The translations under genes and the position numbers were made by a program. The notes beneath the pieces are model-generated. The model was not told where the DNA came from, made no database searches, and saw only the letters and a list, made by a program, of their open reading frames with translations. 64,000 nt of DNA from Stenopsyche tienmushanensis (Eukaryota > Arthropoda > Insecta > Trichoptera > Stenopsychidae), in the NCBI GenBank assembly GCA_008973525.1, contig WACJ01000406.1, positions 1,798,001 to 1,862,000 on the forward strand. The letters run 5' to 3'. Positions 13,401-25,575 of this stretch are shown here, one piece after another; within the stretch, counting starts at the first letter, position 1, and each line of letters opens with the position of its first letter.

Positions 13401-14351
13401 TCTTGAATAGCGTTTGATTATCGCAATAATAAGCAACCATCAACAATAATTACACAATTAGTCTCATATGTTTTATATTTTGATCTTAAATTGATCGTTC
13501 AATGTCACCAGACGTCATTATTCACCAGACAGAGAATATCGTGTAATTTTGATGTAAATATATCAACAAAGAGGATAGACCTCCTATGGTTTAAATTGGG
13601 CTTGATTTTCCTCTTATGCTGGATTCGAATTAGAGCTCTATTCATACAGATAATGCTTTCTGACTGGGTGGATTTCATTCGATCGTTGCTTTAATTTGTT
13701 TTGACAAATCTAAAAAGAAACGATCCCATTTATAAATCGGATATAGAGAGCGGTTTTTAATTTCGCCCCAGTCTGCTGCTTGAACATGATCATATCGCGG
13801 GAGCTATTGTGTGATATTTTAACAAGTATGCCGATATCTTTAAAATATACTTATTGGAAAACAGGCTAGTGTTACACGAGATGTGAATATGACGCTCATT
13901 ACATGTAAACCGCACACGATATTACAAATTACCCCGCACCGGTGCGCTTGGGTTAACGAAGGGGTAGCAATCCACCATGTGAGATTTGGTATCCGTGAGC
14001 TTTAAATCTCATTAATATCAGTCATCGCGCCCTGCAAGTGGAGTTTGACTCTGCTAAATTAGCAACCGATTTGATCATATTTTGGGCCAAAATTTTGAAA
14101 AATACCAACGCCACTATTCAGCATCGAATTATTCATTATATTGAATATATTCATTCATAGTTCATCTATTTACTTTAAATTAATTCGCTGTTAAAATATA
14201 ATTTATATATATTCACAAGATTAAATGTCTGTCTGTCTGTTTTCTATACAATTCTACACCCTATGTATGATCTTAATTAAATTTTGTATTGCCTCTTTTA
14301 ATTAGATGTTTTTATATAGGATCATGTATTAGAAGGTTGAAAGATCCAGAC
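10437..14351. other. non-coding stretch with balanced-composition islands
   Basis: No gene recognised. Islands near 10560-11050, 12020-12500 and 13740-14060 are less AT-rich and could be conserved regulatory or intronic DNA. The 12-mer ATGGTGCATAAT occurs exactly twice 70 bp apart (12182-12193 and 12252-12263). A 112-codon open frame at 12516-12854 has no family signature. Confidence 0.4.
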
Positions 14352-14400
14352 TTAACCACTTATATGCCAGCGACTCACCGGTGATTCACTTTTTCTATGA
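14352..14400 (+). mobile_element. piggyBac-like terminus remnant
   Basis: TTAA at 14352 is followed by CCACTTATATGCCAGCGACT and then CACCGGTGATTCACT. piggyBac elements insert at TTAA, and many have CC-starting ends with a nearby GCCA and a short palindrome. The same palindromic GCGACTCA..GGTGA motif recurs at 26.98 kb. No partner end was identified. Confidence 0.5.
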
Positions 14401-15614
14401 AAAAACATAGTGATTGTTTTTTTCCAATTTAATTATATGCGGAAAGCAATTTTATGCAACCTTATAAAAATCCTCTATCCCTAGGAAAAATTTCAATAGC
14501 GATTATCCCCGTACGATAATGCATGCTGTATTCTAAGATGAAAAAGGAACATGGAACACCCTTCAGAGCTCTTGATCTTGAATATAATAGTATTGGTATT
14601 TTATGGGTTGACTCTGGTATTCTGAAGAATAACGCCACACGATATGATTATTACGCAATGCGGTTTTAATAGTACAAATATGAAATTGCAAATCCAATTT
14701 TTTCTCACACATGGATAAAAGTGTTAAGCTGAAAAAGGCTTTTTTTCGTGGTTCTGTTGTTGAAACGCGTGCTGCTGACTGTACGCAAGTTTCATAAATG
14801 GCTCCAAGGCATTTGTTTTCACGTTCGACCTGCACTTTTATACAAAGTTTAATATCGCCTGTAAAAAAGAGAAACTGTTTCTGCTTATTCACGGCGAGCG
14901 AATAATAAATACGGTGGGCTAGAAAAGAAATTAGCTGTCATTTACATATACCTTCCGTTTAAACCGCTTTTAATTTTTAAGTTTCAGCACAATTAATACG
15001 CTGAAAATTATTAAGCGTCTGCTGGAACACGCCGCATACACATCGGGATTCGTTTTTTCTTCGGCCGAACACAAGTTTTCCATCGGGGGTTGTTAAATAG
15101 GAAGAGGAAATCAAGCCTGCAATTGCAGGGGGGTTGGTTGAAAAATAGACCGCTGCGATATTTAAGCAACGTTGACGTTAATTGTTTAATCAAGCTGTTC
15201 TTGCTTGTACTTCATCTTAAATTTAATTACACGAAAACGAGCAAACTGCGCAGACGATGCATTTGATGCTGCTCTTCCCCGATACATCTTATTCCTTAGC
15301 ATCGGGAAGAAAGTGGATGAACAAATTGGAACAATATGAAAGGCGCTGCGATGGACCTGTGTCAGAATTTGGGAAGACATTTTTTTTGTTAAATTATTTT
15401 GACATTAATATCAATAATTACTGATTTTATTACAAAACATATAATGACAAATTTGCATACATCGCAATACAATCTGCTTCATGCAAATTCATGCGATAAA
15501 AATAACGGATAATAAGACCATTCACAGTATCAAATTTGATCTGGATGAATAAGAGTACCTTAATTCAATATATAGAGTCCAATGGTAATATATGAAAATA
15601 TGTATAGGCGGCTG
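14401..15614. other. non-coding stretch
   Basis: Balanced-composition island from about 14540 to 15370. Overlapping short reverse-strand frames (109, 60 and 64 codons) have no recognisable domain. No promoter or RNA gene seen. Confidence 0.4.
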
Positions 15615-15657
15615 TTAACACGTTGCACTCGAGAGGTGACTCTCACTCACCACTCGA
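15615..15657 (+). mobile_element. piggyBac-like terminus with hairpin
   Basis: TTAACACGTTGCACTCGAGA starts at a TTAA (15615-15618). It is followed by an imperfect inverted repeat: TCGAGAGGTGA (about 15629-15639) against TCACCACTCGA (about 15647-15657), one mismatch. A TTAA start plus a subterminal inverted repeat is typical of piggyBac-like ends. No transposase is attached. Confidence 0.45.
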
Positions 15658-15857
15658 TTTGAAGTGGAAACTCGATGCGTGGCAATAACTGTTTACGTTT
15701 AGTTCCCTTGAAGTGGGTCGCTATTAGGAAATCCGATCCTGAGGAAAAATTTCGATCCCGGGATTTCGGGATTGATCAAAAAAAAATTGATCAAAAATTA
15801 CTAATAATTTATTTAATAAAAGATAAAAATACAATTCAAAAATAGATAAATAAAACA

Positions 15858-16076
15858 CTAAAAAAATAAATTATTATTTTGAAAATATGCCCCAAGTAAC
15901 ATTAAAGCATCGAGTGTTTCGTCATTTAGTCTGGATCTGATTTTGGAAGCCAGGCAACTTGCTGCTGAAAATGCGCGCTCAGCCTCCACACTCTTTGGAG
16001 GTATCGTCATCACATATTTAAATGCGAGTTCGAATTGATGATCGCGTGAGTCCCCATTTTCGTATAACACCATCAA
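15858..16076 (-). pseudogene. hAT transposase C-terminal dimerisation domain
   Basis: A 72-residue open frame contains IPPKSVEAERAFSAASCLAS followed by KIRSRLNDETLDALMLLGAY. This is the conserved C-terminal dimerisation block of hAT transposases: a Pro-Ser pair, then E-R-x-F-S, then R-x-R-L and a Leu-rich helix. In an intact protein it would drive oligomerisation of the cut-and-paste enzyme. The upstream catalytic part is absent and no start codon context is preserved, so this is a 3' remnant. The copies at 32.03 kb and 49.4 kb have lost this block. Confidence 0.88.
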
Positions 16077-16351
16077 TGTGACTGATAAATTCCTATCTGC
16101 TGAGACACGGACTAAAACTCGCGAAATTCCCGATTTCCCGACAAATTATTTATTTCCATCGCTGCAGATGAATACTTGTAAATTATAAGAGTTAGATGTG
16201 ATTCGTAATTATATTACGGAGGAATACAAAAATTCTGAACCCCGTATATATTATATTTCATATCGATATTCCCATTTTTAGAGTCGAGGTGTAGTAAATA
16301 CATCACCGGTAGGGAAAGGTTAATATAATAATTTGAAAAACACTTCATCAT

Positions 16352-16388
16352 GCTGGTGAGGTGTACGATTTCTGTACACCTCACCAGC
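16352..16388. repeat. perfect 15-bp hairpin at hAT breakpoint
   Basis: GCTGGTGAGGTGTAC (16352-16366), a 7-nt spacer GATTTCT, then GTACACCTCACCAGC (16374-16388), the exact reverse complement. The left arm plus spacer is normal hAT sequence (compare 32480 on). The right arm replaces the usual continuation. Confidence 0.95.
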
Positions 16389-18628
16389 AACAATGTGATG
16401 TTTTGCCAATCTACAATCATATTGTTATGCCATAGGATGATCATGATCTTAAAATTTAAACGCGTCGCTTATTAAATTGAATACATATATTTGTTCTAAG
16501 AATATAGGTTTGTATTTATACAGAAATACCATTTGTTATGCATCTTGGCATAACAGAACTAAATATGATCAAGGATGTTATTGGGGCTCAATTTGTACAC
16601 TGCCCTTCCAAATAAGACAGCTCGTTAAAATGTTCTGACTGGCTTGACTGATCATTAAAACGGTATCTGCGTGTAATGCTACAATATAATTATTGTGATT
16701 TTATGGTATAATGGTCTTTTGGAATTATTGTATTTTGGGGTTCTGCAGGAGCAAATAACAAGGGAGTAAAATCTAATTATATTCCTAAATTAATTATCAA
16801 AGTTTTGGGAAGCATTTTTGTTAATATCATATCTAGTAATATAATATTTTTTAAAGTGAATGATGAAATGAGTTTAATATATATATTTTTTAACGTGGGA
16901 TACATATTGTATCGGGAAAATAAAAATAATAGCGATTGACTTACAGCAAAGATTGGATACAAATAGATTGACCTAGAAAAAAATCGATCCAATTCAATTG
17001 TGTAGCTATGTGAATTTAATCGCTACTATAAAACAACGGTAAAAAACATCATCCCCCTTGTTGGGGTGATTATGGCTCAATTAGTCTACTTATTCTATTT
17101 TTATGGTTGCAAGCAACATCGTTTAAATCCCTGAGGATCTTGTTTGTGTTACAATAAATACATTCGTGGTTTTCTTACAGGCGATACGCTTGTTGTTGGT
17201 TATTGCCTAAATGTTTTATCATATCAAGTCAAATCGCACAGTAAATTGATTATTTGGCTTCAAAATTAATATAGAAATTGATTTGTGACCTTAAGCGTGG
17301 ACAGAGAGAAAAATAACTTTTATATGTAGAACTTATCGTCCATGTTTTCTTTGGGATTGCAATTCCCTTGTTAAGTATTTCGGTCACAAACAAACTTAGT
17401 TGACGTTGCAACTCGCATTGAAATAACAAATTTAAAGAAAGCTTGTAAAAGTTTCAGCTTTTTATTCAATAATCACATTATATTTTCGTTGAAAATGCGT
17501 CCGCATTAAGTTCAATACAAATACAAGAATTTGTATTGAATTCTATTTTCCAATTACGATGGGAATTCGAGTGTTATTTAATATGGATTCATAAGATGAA
17601 ATTCAAGCGAGGCTGAAAGAACGTCTGATCCTTCTAAGTTGCGTGCTCAGAGATCTGTAAACTGGAATATTATAATTTAAACACATCCTCGAATGAGATG
17701 TACTCTTTTTAGAAAGCGAGGAACTTCGTTCCGAAGAAGCTCGAAAAGAGTTGTGTATTTTTAAACGCATATAAACTTTTCCACCGAAGTCGATTAGTTT
17801 TAGATATGAGAGACGGCGGGTAGTTATGGAAAAAGTTGGCGTCTTCATCATCCGATCTGCGATTCTTGGAAAAATTTTCAATGAAATATTCCTGGTCTAT
17901 CACAGGAATAATTTATTATATATAATATAATCAATTTATAAAGTATTCTTAATAGTATAATTTATTTTTAAGATTCACATAGAGTTATTTAATCTTATAA
18001 TGGTGATAATTATATGTTACACCATTTTTTTATCTTTTCAAGCTGCAAAATTAATGAAACAAGAAGATAATAATTTTCCTATATATTGACAAACTTTTTC
18101 TTGTGTCTTTAGATAAACTGATTATCAAGTTAGGTAATCTTTACAAAAGACTTATCCAAGAAAAAAAAATGGTAATCTACTATTGTCTTCTACTTATGGA
18201 TTATATTAGGAAAGAAATGGGGAAACTTTTCATGACCAAAAGCCCCATTGTTTTATATATTATAAAATAAGGCCACATTGAAGACAAATTAATTATAAAA
18301 GGGGGGGTTAGGGAAACTACCTTATTTTAAAAGTTAACAAAACAAACAGTCCTCCTTCATCTATTAGTATGATTATTATGAAAAAAAAACAGTCACTCGT
18401 AAGCTATCTTGCTTGTTTTATTTTAAAACGTTTTTACCTTTTTTAAATTTAGGATTTTAAGGATTTGTAAAACACAAAAAATTATAAACAGTATTTATGG
18501 CCTGACTGTATTTCTGACTAAATTATAATTTTTGAAATACGTTTATATTTTTAAAACTGAAAGTTCCTTTCTTTTAACTTAAAACATTATATATGATATT
18601 ATTAAATGAATAGATGAAGTTAAAAAAA
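16389..18628. other. AT-rich non-coding stretch
   Basis: No gene recognised. About 17200-17900 is less AT-rich and contains the hairpin at 17511-17540. Overlapping reverse-strand frames at 17603-17903 show no domain. Confidence 0.4.
17511..17540. repeat. 12-bp perfect hairpin
   Basis: TTCAATACAAAT (17511-17522), loop ACAAGA, ATTTGTATTGAA (17529-17540). The stem is short for a microRNA precursor and the flanks do not pair well. Confidence 0.85.
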
Positions 18629-18670
18629 TTAACACTTTTAGTGCCAGACACCGATATATCACCGTTGTTA
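18629..18670 (+). mobile_element. piggyBac-like terminus remnant
   Basis: TTAACACTTTTAGTGCCAGA begins at a TTAA, followed by CACCGATATATCACCG with internal symmetry around GATATATC. It resembles the end at 22014 (TTAACCCTTAGAGTGCTGAA followed by ACGATATATCGT). No internal coding sequence found. Confidence 0.45.
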
Positions 18671-20854
18671 ATATTTGCGAAAAGTACCAACGCCGATATT
18701 TTGATGTGTATGCGATGGCGCATTACTTTATATGAAAAACTTACTTAATAGATATTTTAAGGTTACTTTGAATGAGTAATTTATCAATTGTTAATGAACA
18801 ATTGCGACAGTGGGATATAAGGAATGAAGTTTAGTAAAAAAGGTTTAATACTTCTGTCAATAAAATTGTTTAATGTACTTCCATCCATTAAATAGGTATA
18901 TAAACTCTCGTTCGAAATATACTAATCTGGTTTTTACAAATATATGATTCGAAAACATTTTCTGCAGCACAAGCAAAAAAAACGTAGGTTTTCCAAACAT
19001 ATGATGCAAAAAGTATTCCTTAAAAAATAGATAAAAATGCAGATCAGCACAAAAAATATCATACATTATTTTATGGACCAAAATGATTAAAATTTATTTA
19101 CTGAAAATGAAGAAAAACGTGATATCCTGTATGAATTATTTGAAAAAAATATATAGGTCTAGCTAAACCTATTTTATTGACTCTAGATATAAAAATATAA
19201 ATATCATTTTTTCTCGCAACACAAGGATCCCGATTTTTTTTTAAATTTTAAATTCTCTAAAACCCTTATAATGAAAAAAATACTCAGGGAGATTTGGTAA
19301 GATCTATACATAACTATTATTAAAAAAAACTCATTGCAAAATCATAATAGTCTGGCCAGATCATCTTATTGATAGAAGGTTTAAAGATAGTCAACGACTC
19401 GATGATGAAATGAAAAATATAATAATTCTAGAATTTTGTTGTTATATTAACTATTTAGTTTTTTAAAATATTTAATTTGAGCATTCATTATTATGTTTTT
19501 TAAAAATAATTTATCCTTTTTTTTAATTGTTATAATTTTGGCAAAAACATCATCCCAGTAGACTGCCGTTTTATTACTTATAAAACATCAAAACAACAAA
19601 ATGAGAGTTAATCAGTAGGAATAATTACACAAATAATGTCGTTATTTTCGGTAACGAAAATCTTGATATTTAGGCTTTATTTGAACAGTGAAAATAATTT
19701 CTAAATAATATAAGAAAATATTTGGTGATTGGGGTTGATATTAAGTAGCAAAAATTAACAATGCTAAATCTAAAGCGTGGCGTTTAATCTTGACAATAAC
19801 CATGCATCTCGTCGCAACTTTTAATGTCATATTAATATTTCATAAATTAAATTCGCCAAACAGGTTGCTGTTTGGGACTTGAGAACAAATGTCGTTTGTC
19901 GGGAATCTAGTTTCGTCGTTTTTACTCTTCTATATATGCAATTTCACAGGAGCACCAAACATAGCCACGTTCACTGACAAAGGTGCGCTGGAAATTTAAA
20001 CGCGTACTTTATGGATGCACCCGGCATCAGGGGGGGGCACTTTTATTTGGCTCCGGTATCAAGACAGAAGTTTCCCGTTATGTGACTTGAAAGAAGAAAG
20101 GCGGCTGAAGCTCCTCACTTAGCTCGACAAAATTCATACTAGCCTTGCTTCATTTGGGTCGCACGCCTTCCGCCCCCTAAATACTTACTACATAAATTAA
20201 AACCAGTATGTGAAATTTAGAGGAGGAACTTCTCGCGAGATTAATATTTTGGCGCATTTTCAACACAAAATGTGAACTTGTTAGCCTGGGCATAAAGAAT
20301 AACTGATACAATATAAATCTCCTTGTCGGCGTGCTATGAACTTTGCCTCGTTCGCAGATCCTGCTTTTCGATCTCATGCACCGAAATTTGGGTGTTTATT
20401 AATATATAGTTCAATAGGGGGTAGCTTTATTGAAAAAGTTTTTGATAACGCCCCTGTCTGAAGCATCGTAGTTGGCGCATGCAAAAAGATTACGACCTTT
20501 ATACCTCGTTCATCGAGATGAAGACTCATAAAAAGTCGGAAGGCAAAATTATATCTCAGATGGGTCATTATGTGAGACCTGGCTTGAGTACGTGTTTCAT
20601 TATTTTTCGAGAAATTTCTCTATCGTAAAGATTCCCCGTGTAAAACCAGGAAGTGTGCTTGTACTACGCTTGTATAAACAAGTATACATGATATTTATTC
20701 AAGGATTTTACTCTGCCTTTTAACATTTTTATAGAGGATTAATTATTTTAAAAAAGTTTTAAAAGGGTTAAAGTTTAATCATAATTTGGCCTCTTTATTA
20801 CTCCTTCCTCTAAAATATCACATAATTGAAATCATACTTATGGTAATATCTTAT
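18671..20854. other. non-coding stretch
   Basis: Very AT-rich to about 19800. A balanced-composition island runs from about 19850 to 20640 with a G-run near 20030. No gene or RNA recognised. Confidence 0.4.
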
Positions 20855-20942
20855 TTGTAAAAAAAATACCAAAAACGACCCCAAACGAAGAAGAAAATAT
20901 GTTTAAAATGAAAAAAAAAACCCTACGAACTTATTGAATGAT
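20855..20942. repeat. MITE copy of the 7.08-kb type, left end missing
   Basis: The interior ACGACCCCAAACGAAGAAG aligns with ACGATCCCAAATAAAGAAG at 7.12 kb. The right end CCTACGAACTTATTGAATGA plus T (20922-20942) matches the family terminus. The left inverted repeat is absent. Confidence 0.7.
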
Positions 20943-22847
20943 GTTATTATTGTGAAGAATAATCATTTCGGTTATTTATTTGACAAATTCATATTACGTC
21001 GTTTTGAATCAAAACAGTTTAAATTTAATAAACCGCTTGAATTTCCGATAGAACTTCTATCGCCCAGACCGTCAACACCACATTATATCTATTATACATT
21101 TGCACGTTCTTAGCTCGTAAAAATTCATACGGCGATATTCCGGAGATATTAAAATCTAACCGAAATACGAGTGAATCTAGCATTTTTATTCGCGATATAA
21201 GATGAATCGGCCGCACGTCTCTGCGAAATTGAAAAATAAATTCCCATATAATTGTTAATATTTTAAGGAGGCCTAGCCGAGTATTGTTCGAAAGTGAACA
21301 GTGGTTCATAAGCTGGAGGGAAGCTCAAAAGCTCCAATAAGAGCTTATATAACATTTTATATTGGAATCCATTTCCGCTTTAATGAACAGGTCATGGAAA
21401 TATTTCCAGTTCTAAAATTGTTGATTTTCACAGAAATGTACTCAGTACACTGGACGCCAGAGATAATCGAAAACCGTTTTTCCAATATTACAGTGACCGA
21501 AAATGTAAGCGGTCAGTGGGAATCTCATGATGTCTCCGGAATATTGAACAACCTTTACAGAATGCCATGAGATTTATATTTCTATTTAATTTGTAAGTTT
21601 TGCTATGCTGCAGAAATTAAGTATCTGCAGTATTCTGATTGAATGAGTATTTGGCTGCATCTGTTAAGGACAGTCGATAACGAAGGACGGTAAACTTGTA
21701 AGATAAGTACTTGAGAGAAGAGAATTAGCTTGAAGAGATTTCGGACGCTCGAATTGTAAGTTTTATCTTTGGAATAGAGTAATAATTTGTAGCATTTGAA
21801 GACGCAGTATTAAGATGTTATAATTCAGCGAAACTGTACCAATTGGAAATTCAACCGGTAAAAAACAACATATTTTTATATCACAGATCAAAGTCATAAG
21901 TTCAAAAGTTAATAAGTATACTATTAGGTTTTTTTTATGCAATGAATTCAAATATTGCGTAAATATGCTAACATTTTGTTTAGGCATACGAGATGTATCA
22001 GATATTTAGTTTTTTAACCCTTAGAGTGCTGAAGAACGATATATCGTGAATTGTCTAAAATAGAAACGGATTTATCCGATACATTTGAAAACTTCGATAC
22101 ATTATATTTGCGATTAAGAACTGCATATTTTAAGTTGATTTTAAGCAATGGAACCTTTTTACAATCTTATTATAGTCTTTGAAACGTTACTTTGAAATTT
22201 TCTTATTACAAATTATATACTAAAATTATGTTCGAATACTTACTTGCTTTCAACTTTTGCTAATTTCCAAGTAGCTGTGAAATATTCTATATATATGATA
22301 ATTTTTGATATTTCTAAAAGCGTCATTAATTCGATTTAAAATAAACAGATGTGCTCTTTTAAGGTTTTAAAATTAAGCAAAGATAAAGGAAAAGCGCAAG
22401 AAATTATGCGAAAACAGAAAGACATGACGTGTATTGTTCTATTACATGTCATGTGGTTTAATTACCAAAATAAATGATTGGCCTTAAAATAACACAAACA
22501 ATAGGACTTTATGAAAGCATGACATATATTCCAGGCTAAGGTTGTCGATAATATTCCCGAAGACGAAAGTATGAAAGGTTCAAGAATAATGAGGAAAATA
22601 TTAAAATAGTTTGGATATAAAAGAGTCAGCGCACATCACAGTTAAAGCCAGTTAAGTCTTGAGATCCGACCGGTCGTCTTGGCCGCGGGAAGGTCTGATA
22701 TTCCTGCGATACACTTTCATTTATGGTATTTCATCTTATTTAAACTTAAAAACATATTTTAATGTATGCTGATCCCAAATCCCAATTGATCAGGCAAATA
22801 TAGGGCTATTAAAATCTATAGGATGTATTATAAGAGATAATCTAACA
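20943..22847. other. non-coding stretch
   Basis: An island at about 21000-21560 has overlapping open frames on both strands (94 codons reverse, 89 forward) with no family signature. The rest is AT-rich. It contains the piggyBac-like end at 22014. Confidence 0.4.
22014..22050 (+). mobile_element. piggyBac-like terminus remnant
   Basis: TTAACCCTTAGAGTGCTGAA starts at TTAA (22014-22017). It is followed by the palindrome ACGATATATCGT (22037-22048). TTAA-CCCTT is the common opening of piggyBac-like elements. No partner end assigned. Confidence 0.5.
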
Positions 22848-23267
22848 AATAAAAATTAATCTCTGTTTGTTCGTATGCAATGCGCTGCCATACCGTTAAT
22901 TAGATTGCAAAAAAACTTCGTCCATTTATTGCTAAAGACTACGCGAGTAATAACGATATAATATAATATATAAAAATCAATGTTTGTTTATCCGTATTTA
23001 ATGCGCTTCTATACTGTTCAACCGATTGCGATAAAACTTTGTTAAATTACTGTTTACACTTGCGGAAATAACATAGGCATAGTAAAGATATTATATACGG
23101 TGGTTAAGCCGATCTTTGAGACGAGAGCGAGTTTGCATATGCTTTTGGATCCCAGCTCTTGTGCTCGCGCTACATGTGACCTGAAGCAATAAACCACGTA
23201 CTGCGTTTCTTTTCAAATAATTATTAAGCGCTTATGGCATTGCAACGCATGTTGGGTGTTTATCTAG
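22848..23267 (+). mobile_element. Helitron-like non-autonomous repeat
   Basis: Two diverged tandem copies of a segment start near 22853 and 22973. Both show TAAAAATYAATSTYTGTTTR and then a CGTAT..AATGCGCT pattern. A motif of this kind is common at insect Helitron 5' ends. The right end reads CAACGCATGTTG (short hairpin), GGGTGTTTAT, then CTAG (23264-23267) with T following, which fits a Helitron CTRR terminus. No Rep/helicase sequence is present. The assignment rests on end motifs only. Confidence 0.45.
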
Positions 23268-24999
23268 TATTTAAATAAAAACCAAATATATGCTATGACA
23301 GTCGCATTAAAGTGGTCCTCAATGGTCTCATAGTAGGTATTGCATAAAATCAATTAAAACACGAGTCATTGTCCTGTGGGGTAGCTTACTTATGCATATG
23401 AAAAGTCGGTGCATCACACAATGTTTTTTAGATTAAACCATCATTAAATCAGGAAACTTTTTGATCCATAATGTATATTTTTATTACGAATCGATCTAGA
23501 AATCATATTACTTACTAAGTCAATATGATCCTTTTGGTTGGATTTAAACTTTTATATGAAGCTATGGCTAGATCTGTACACGTTTATGACATGTCAAACG
23601 CTTATGAAATTTTAGTTCATCCCTGAAGGAACTTTTCAATAGGAATTAAGTTGGATGCATGTCCACAACATGGCGAATTTGTTATCGGTCACTGGACATC
23701 ATGTCTGTTCGTCTGTCAGAACTTCATATTGAAACATGTCTGCAATAATCTGCTAGTTTACATATATTGCGATTATTGAAAAGTTTGCCAAATTCACGCA
23801 TCTGTGAGCCACGTATATGGAATATTAAATGCTTGGGTATCGCTTCAAAGAGATATGAGTTCTAAATTGGACACACGACCGCCAACCGCAGAAATTGAAA
23901 ACCTTTTTATTACGGGATTAAAATGGCCTTCTTGGAGCGAATTTATATTGGATTTTGGCCGTGGTTGTATTTAAATTTAATTTTTTAATTGAGCTATTGG
24001 CCCCGAGGGAATGCTTTGTTCTTGTTGATTAAATTTTGTGTCTTGTTGATGCTCACTGAGTGTAATTAGCTTAAATAATTTTGTAAATTGTAAGTAAAAC
24101 TAAATGATTTAATGGATCATTCAAATAAATTTATTACTCCCAAGCTGGAAGGCAGAACTCAAACTTAGATGGGAAAGAATGTTTTGAGTCGTAACTTTTC
24201 TTGCGTTTTAAATCCCTCACAACGATAAAAGTTACATCGTGCCACTTACATTCCTCCTTAAGTTATTTAAGCCGCCAAAAAGAAAAATTGTCGATACATG
24301 TAATGTTATTGTGTTAGACACTTGAAACTTGCAGTTTTATAGTCGATTGCGACGTTTGATACATTCAGGCGCTGCGCAAATAGATGCAAACCCATTTAAG
24401 GATCGCAAACTTGTATTAAGTAGCAGAGTAGTTTTTTGATCCTGTGAAAATATTATAAATCCTTAAGCATTCTGCGATGTCGCTATATGGAATATGCGAG
24501 CGGAATATTAAAAGCAAATCTGTATCATCCAGAGTCGGAGCAAACATAGATTTTCTCGAAAGGAAGCGGCATAGCTTATTATGCACTTAAGAGCTGTTTA
24601 TACTTTTACAAATATAATTCTTTTTATCTAAAAATATACGAAATGGATTCAACGGAGAAAAAAATTATCAACAAAATGTAGTATTTTTGTAAACTACATC
24701 GTATAATCTTGTTCCATGGTGATAAAACACAAACTATTTTAATGCATCCAAAATGAATACATAATTCTACTATTGTATTAGTATTTATATTTGTGGTCTG
24801 ACTACCGAATTTATTGATTTTCATAAGACAGAAAATAAGAGGGATATAGTGGTATCAATTGTATAAGGATGAACGGAAGCATTCAACATTTGAAGACAAA
24901 CTTTTACATACACTTTTTATTGATATACTGTTCAGGAAACGGCCATTTTTATTATCATAGGAAACTAAAGATTTATTTATTTTGATGTTGAATTAAAAC
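23268..24999. other. non-coding stretch
   Basis: No gene recognised. Composition is moderately AT-rich throughout, with no long open frame. Confidence 0.4.
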
Positions 25000-25051
25000 A
25001 TCACTCAATAAGTTCGTAGGCAAAAACAATCCTACGAACTAATTGAGTGAT
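25000..25051. repeat. 52-bp palindromic MITE (two mariner ends back to back)
   Basis: ATCACTCAATAAGTTCGTAG plus G (25000-25020), a 10-bp spacer, then CCTACGAACTAATTGAGTGA plus T (25031-25051). Arms are 21 bp with one mismatch. The ends are those of the mariner at 49.1-50.5 kb. Almost nothing is left between the terminal repeats. Confidence 0.92.
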
Positions 25052-25084
25052 ATATTATATTACGTCGTTATTTATGAACAATAC

Positions 25085-25575
25085 TAACGAATCCAATCCC
25101 GGGATCCCGAAAAATTTTAGGTGCTCATAAATCCCGGGATTAGTAAACGTAATCCCGAAAAATTCAAGATTGAAATTTTTATCTAACAGAAATCGTACTC
25201 CTCACTAGCACGATTGAGGCTACTAAATCGAGACATTTCCGCCGAAATCTGGACGCTTGGAAACAGTGGCGTAACTACTGATTGGCGAGCTTAAGCGACG
25301 CCTGGGGGCAGTAACTGTCTAATCTATGTATACATATATGTTTTTCAAATTGTCATATTAACCTTTCTCTACCGGTGATGTATTTACTACACTTCGACTC
25401 TAATAATGGGAATATCGATACGAAATATAATAGATACGGGGTTCAGAATTTATGTATTCCTCCGTAATATAATTATGAATCACATCAAAGTATTATAGTA
25501 TATAAATATTCATCTGCAGCGATGGAAATAAATAATTTATTGGGAAATCGGGATTTTTGCGAGTTTTTCTAGTCA
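25085..25575 (-). mobile_element. hAT-family MITE, one end missing
   Basis: It starts TAACGAATCCAATCCCGGGA and carries two more CCCGGGAT motifs. It then runs colinear, in reverse, with the copies at 49.3-49.9 and 31.85-32.57 kb (GTGATGTATTTACTAC, ATACGGGGTTCAGAA, GGAAATCGGGA). Similarity stops near 25572, so the second terminus is lost. It is in opposite orientation to the other three copies. Confidence 0.85.

Larger units (their letters stand above)
15725..16388 (-). mobile_element. hAT-family element, right end truncated
   Basis: The left end reads TAGGAAATCCGATCC, followed by CGATCCCGGGAT. It matches the ends of the copies at 25085, 31851 and 49.3 kb (consensus TAGGGAATCCAATCCCGGGA). The interior aligns with those copies through ATTCCCGATTTCCCGAC, CCCCGTAT and the GTGTAGTAAATACATCACCG-type segment. 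It ends abruptly at a hairpin (16352-16388) where other copies continue to the right terminus. It is the only copy here that retains recognisable transposase sequence. Confidence 0.8.

Noticed and set aside
14221..14245. TGTC microsatellite
   Set aside because: Only about three to four repeats of TGTC; too short to annotate.
17511..17540. microRNA precursor
   Set aside because: Stem of 12 bp is too short and flanks do not extend pairing.
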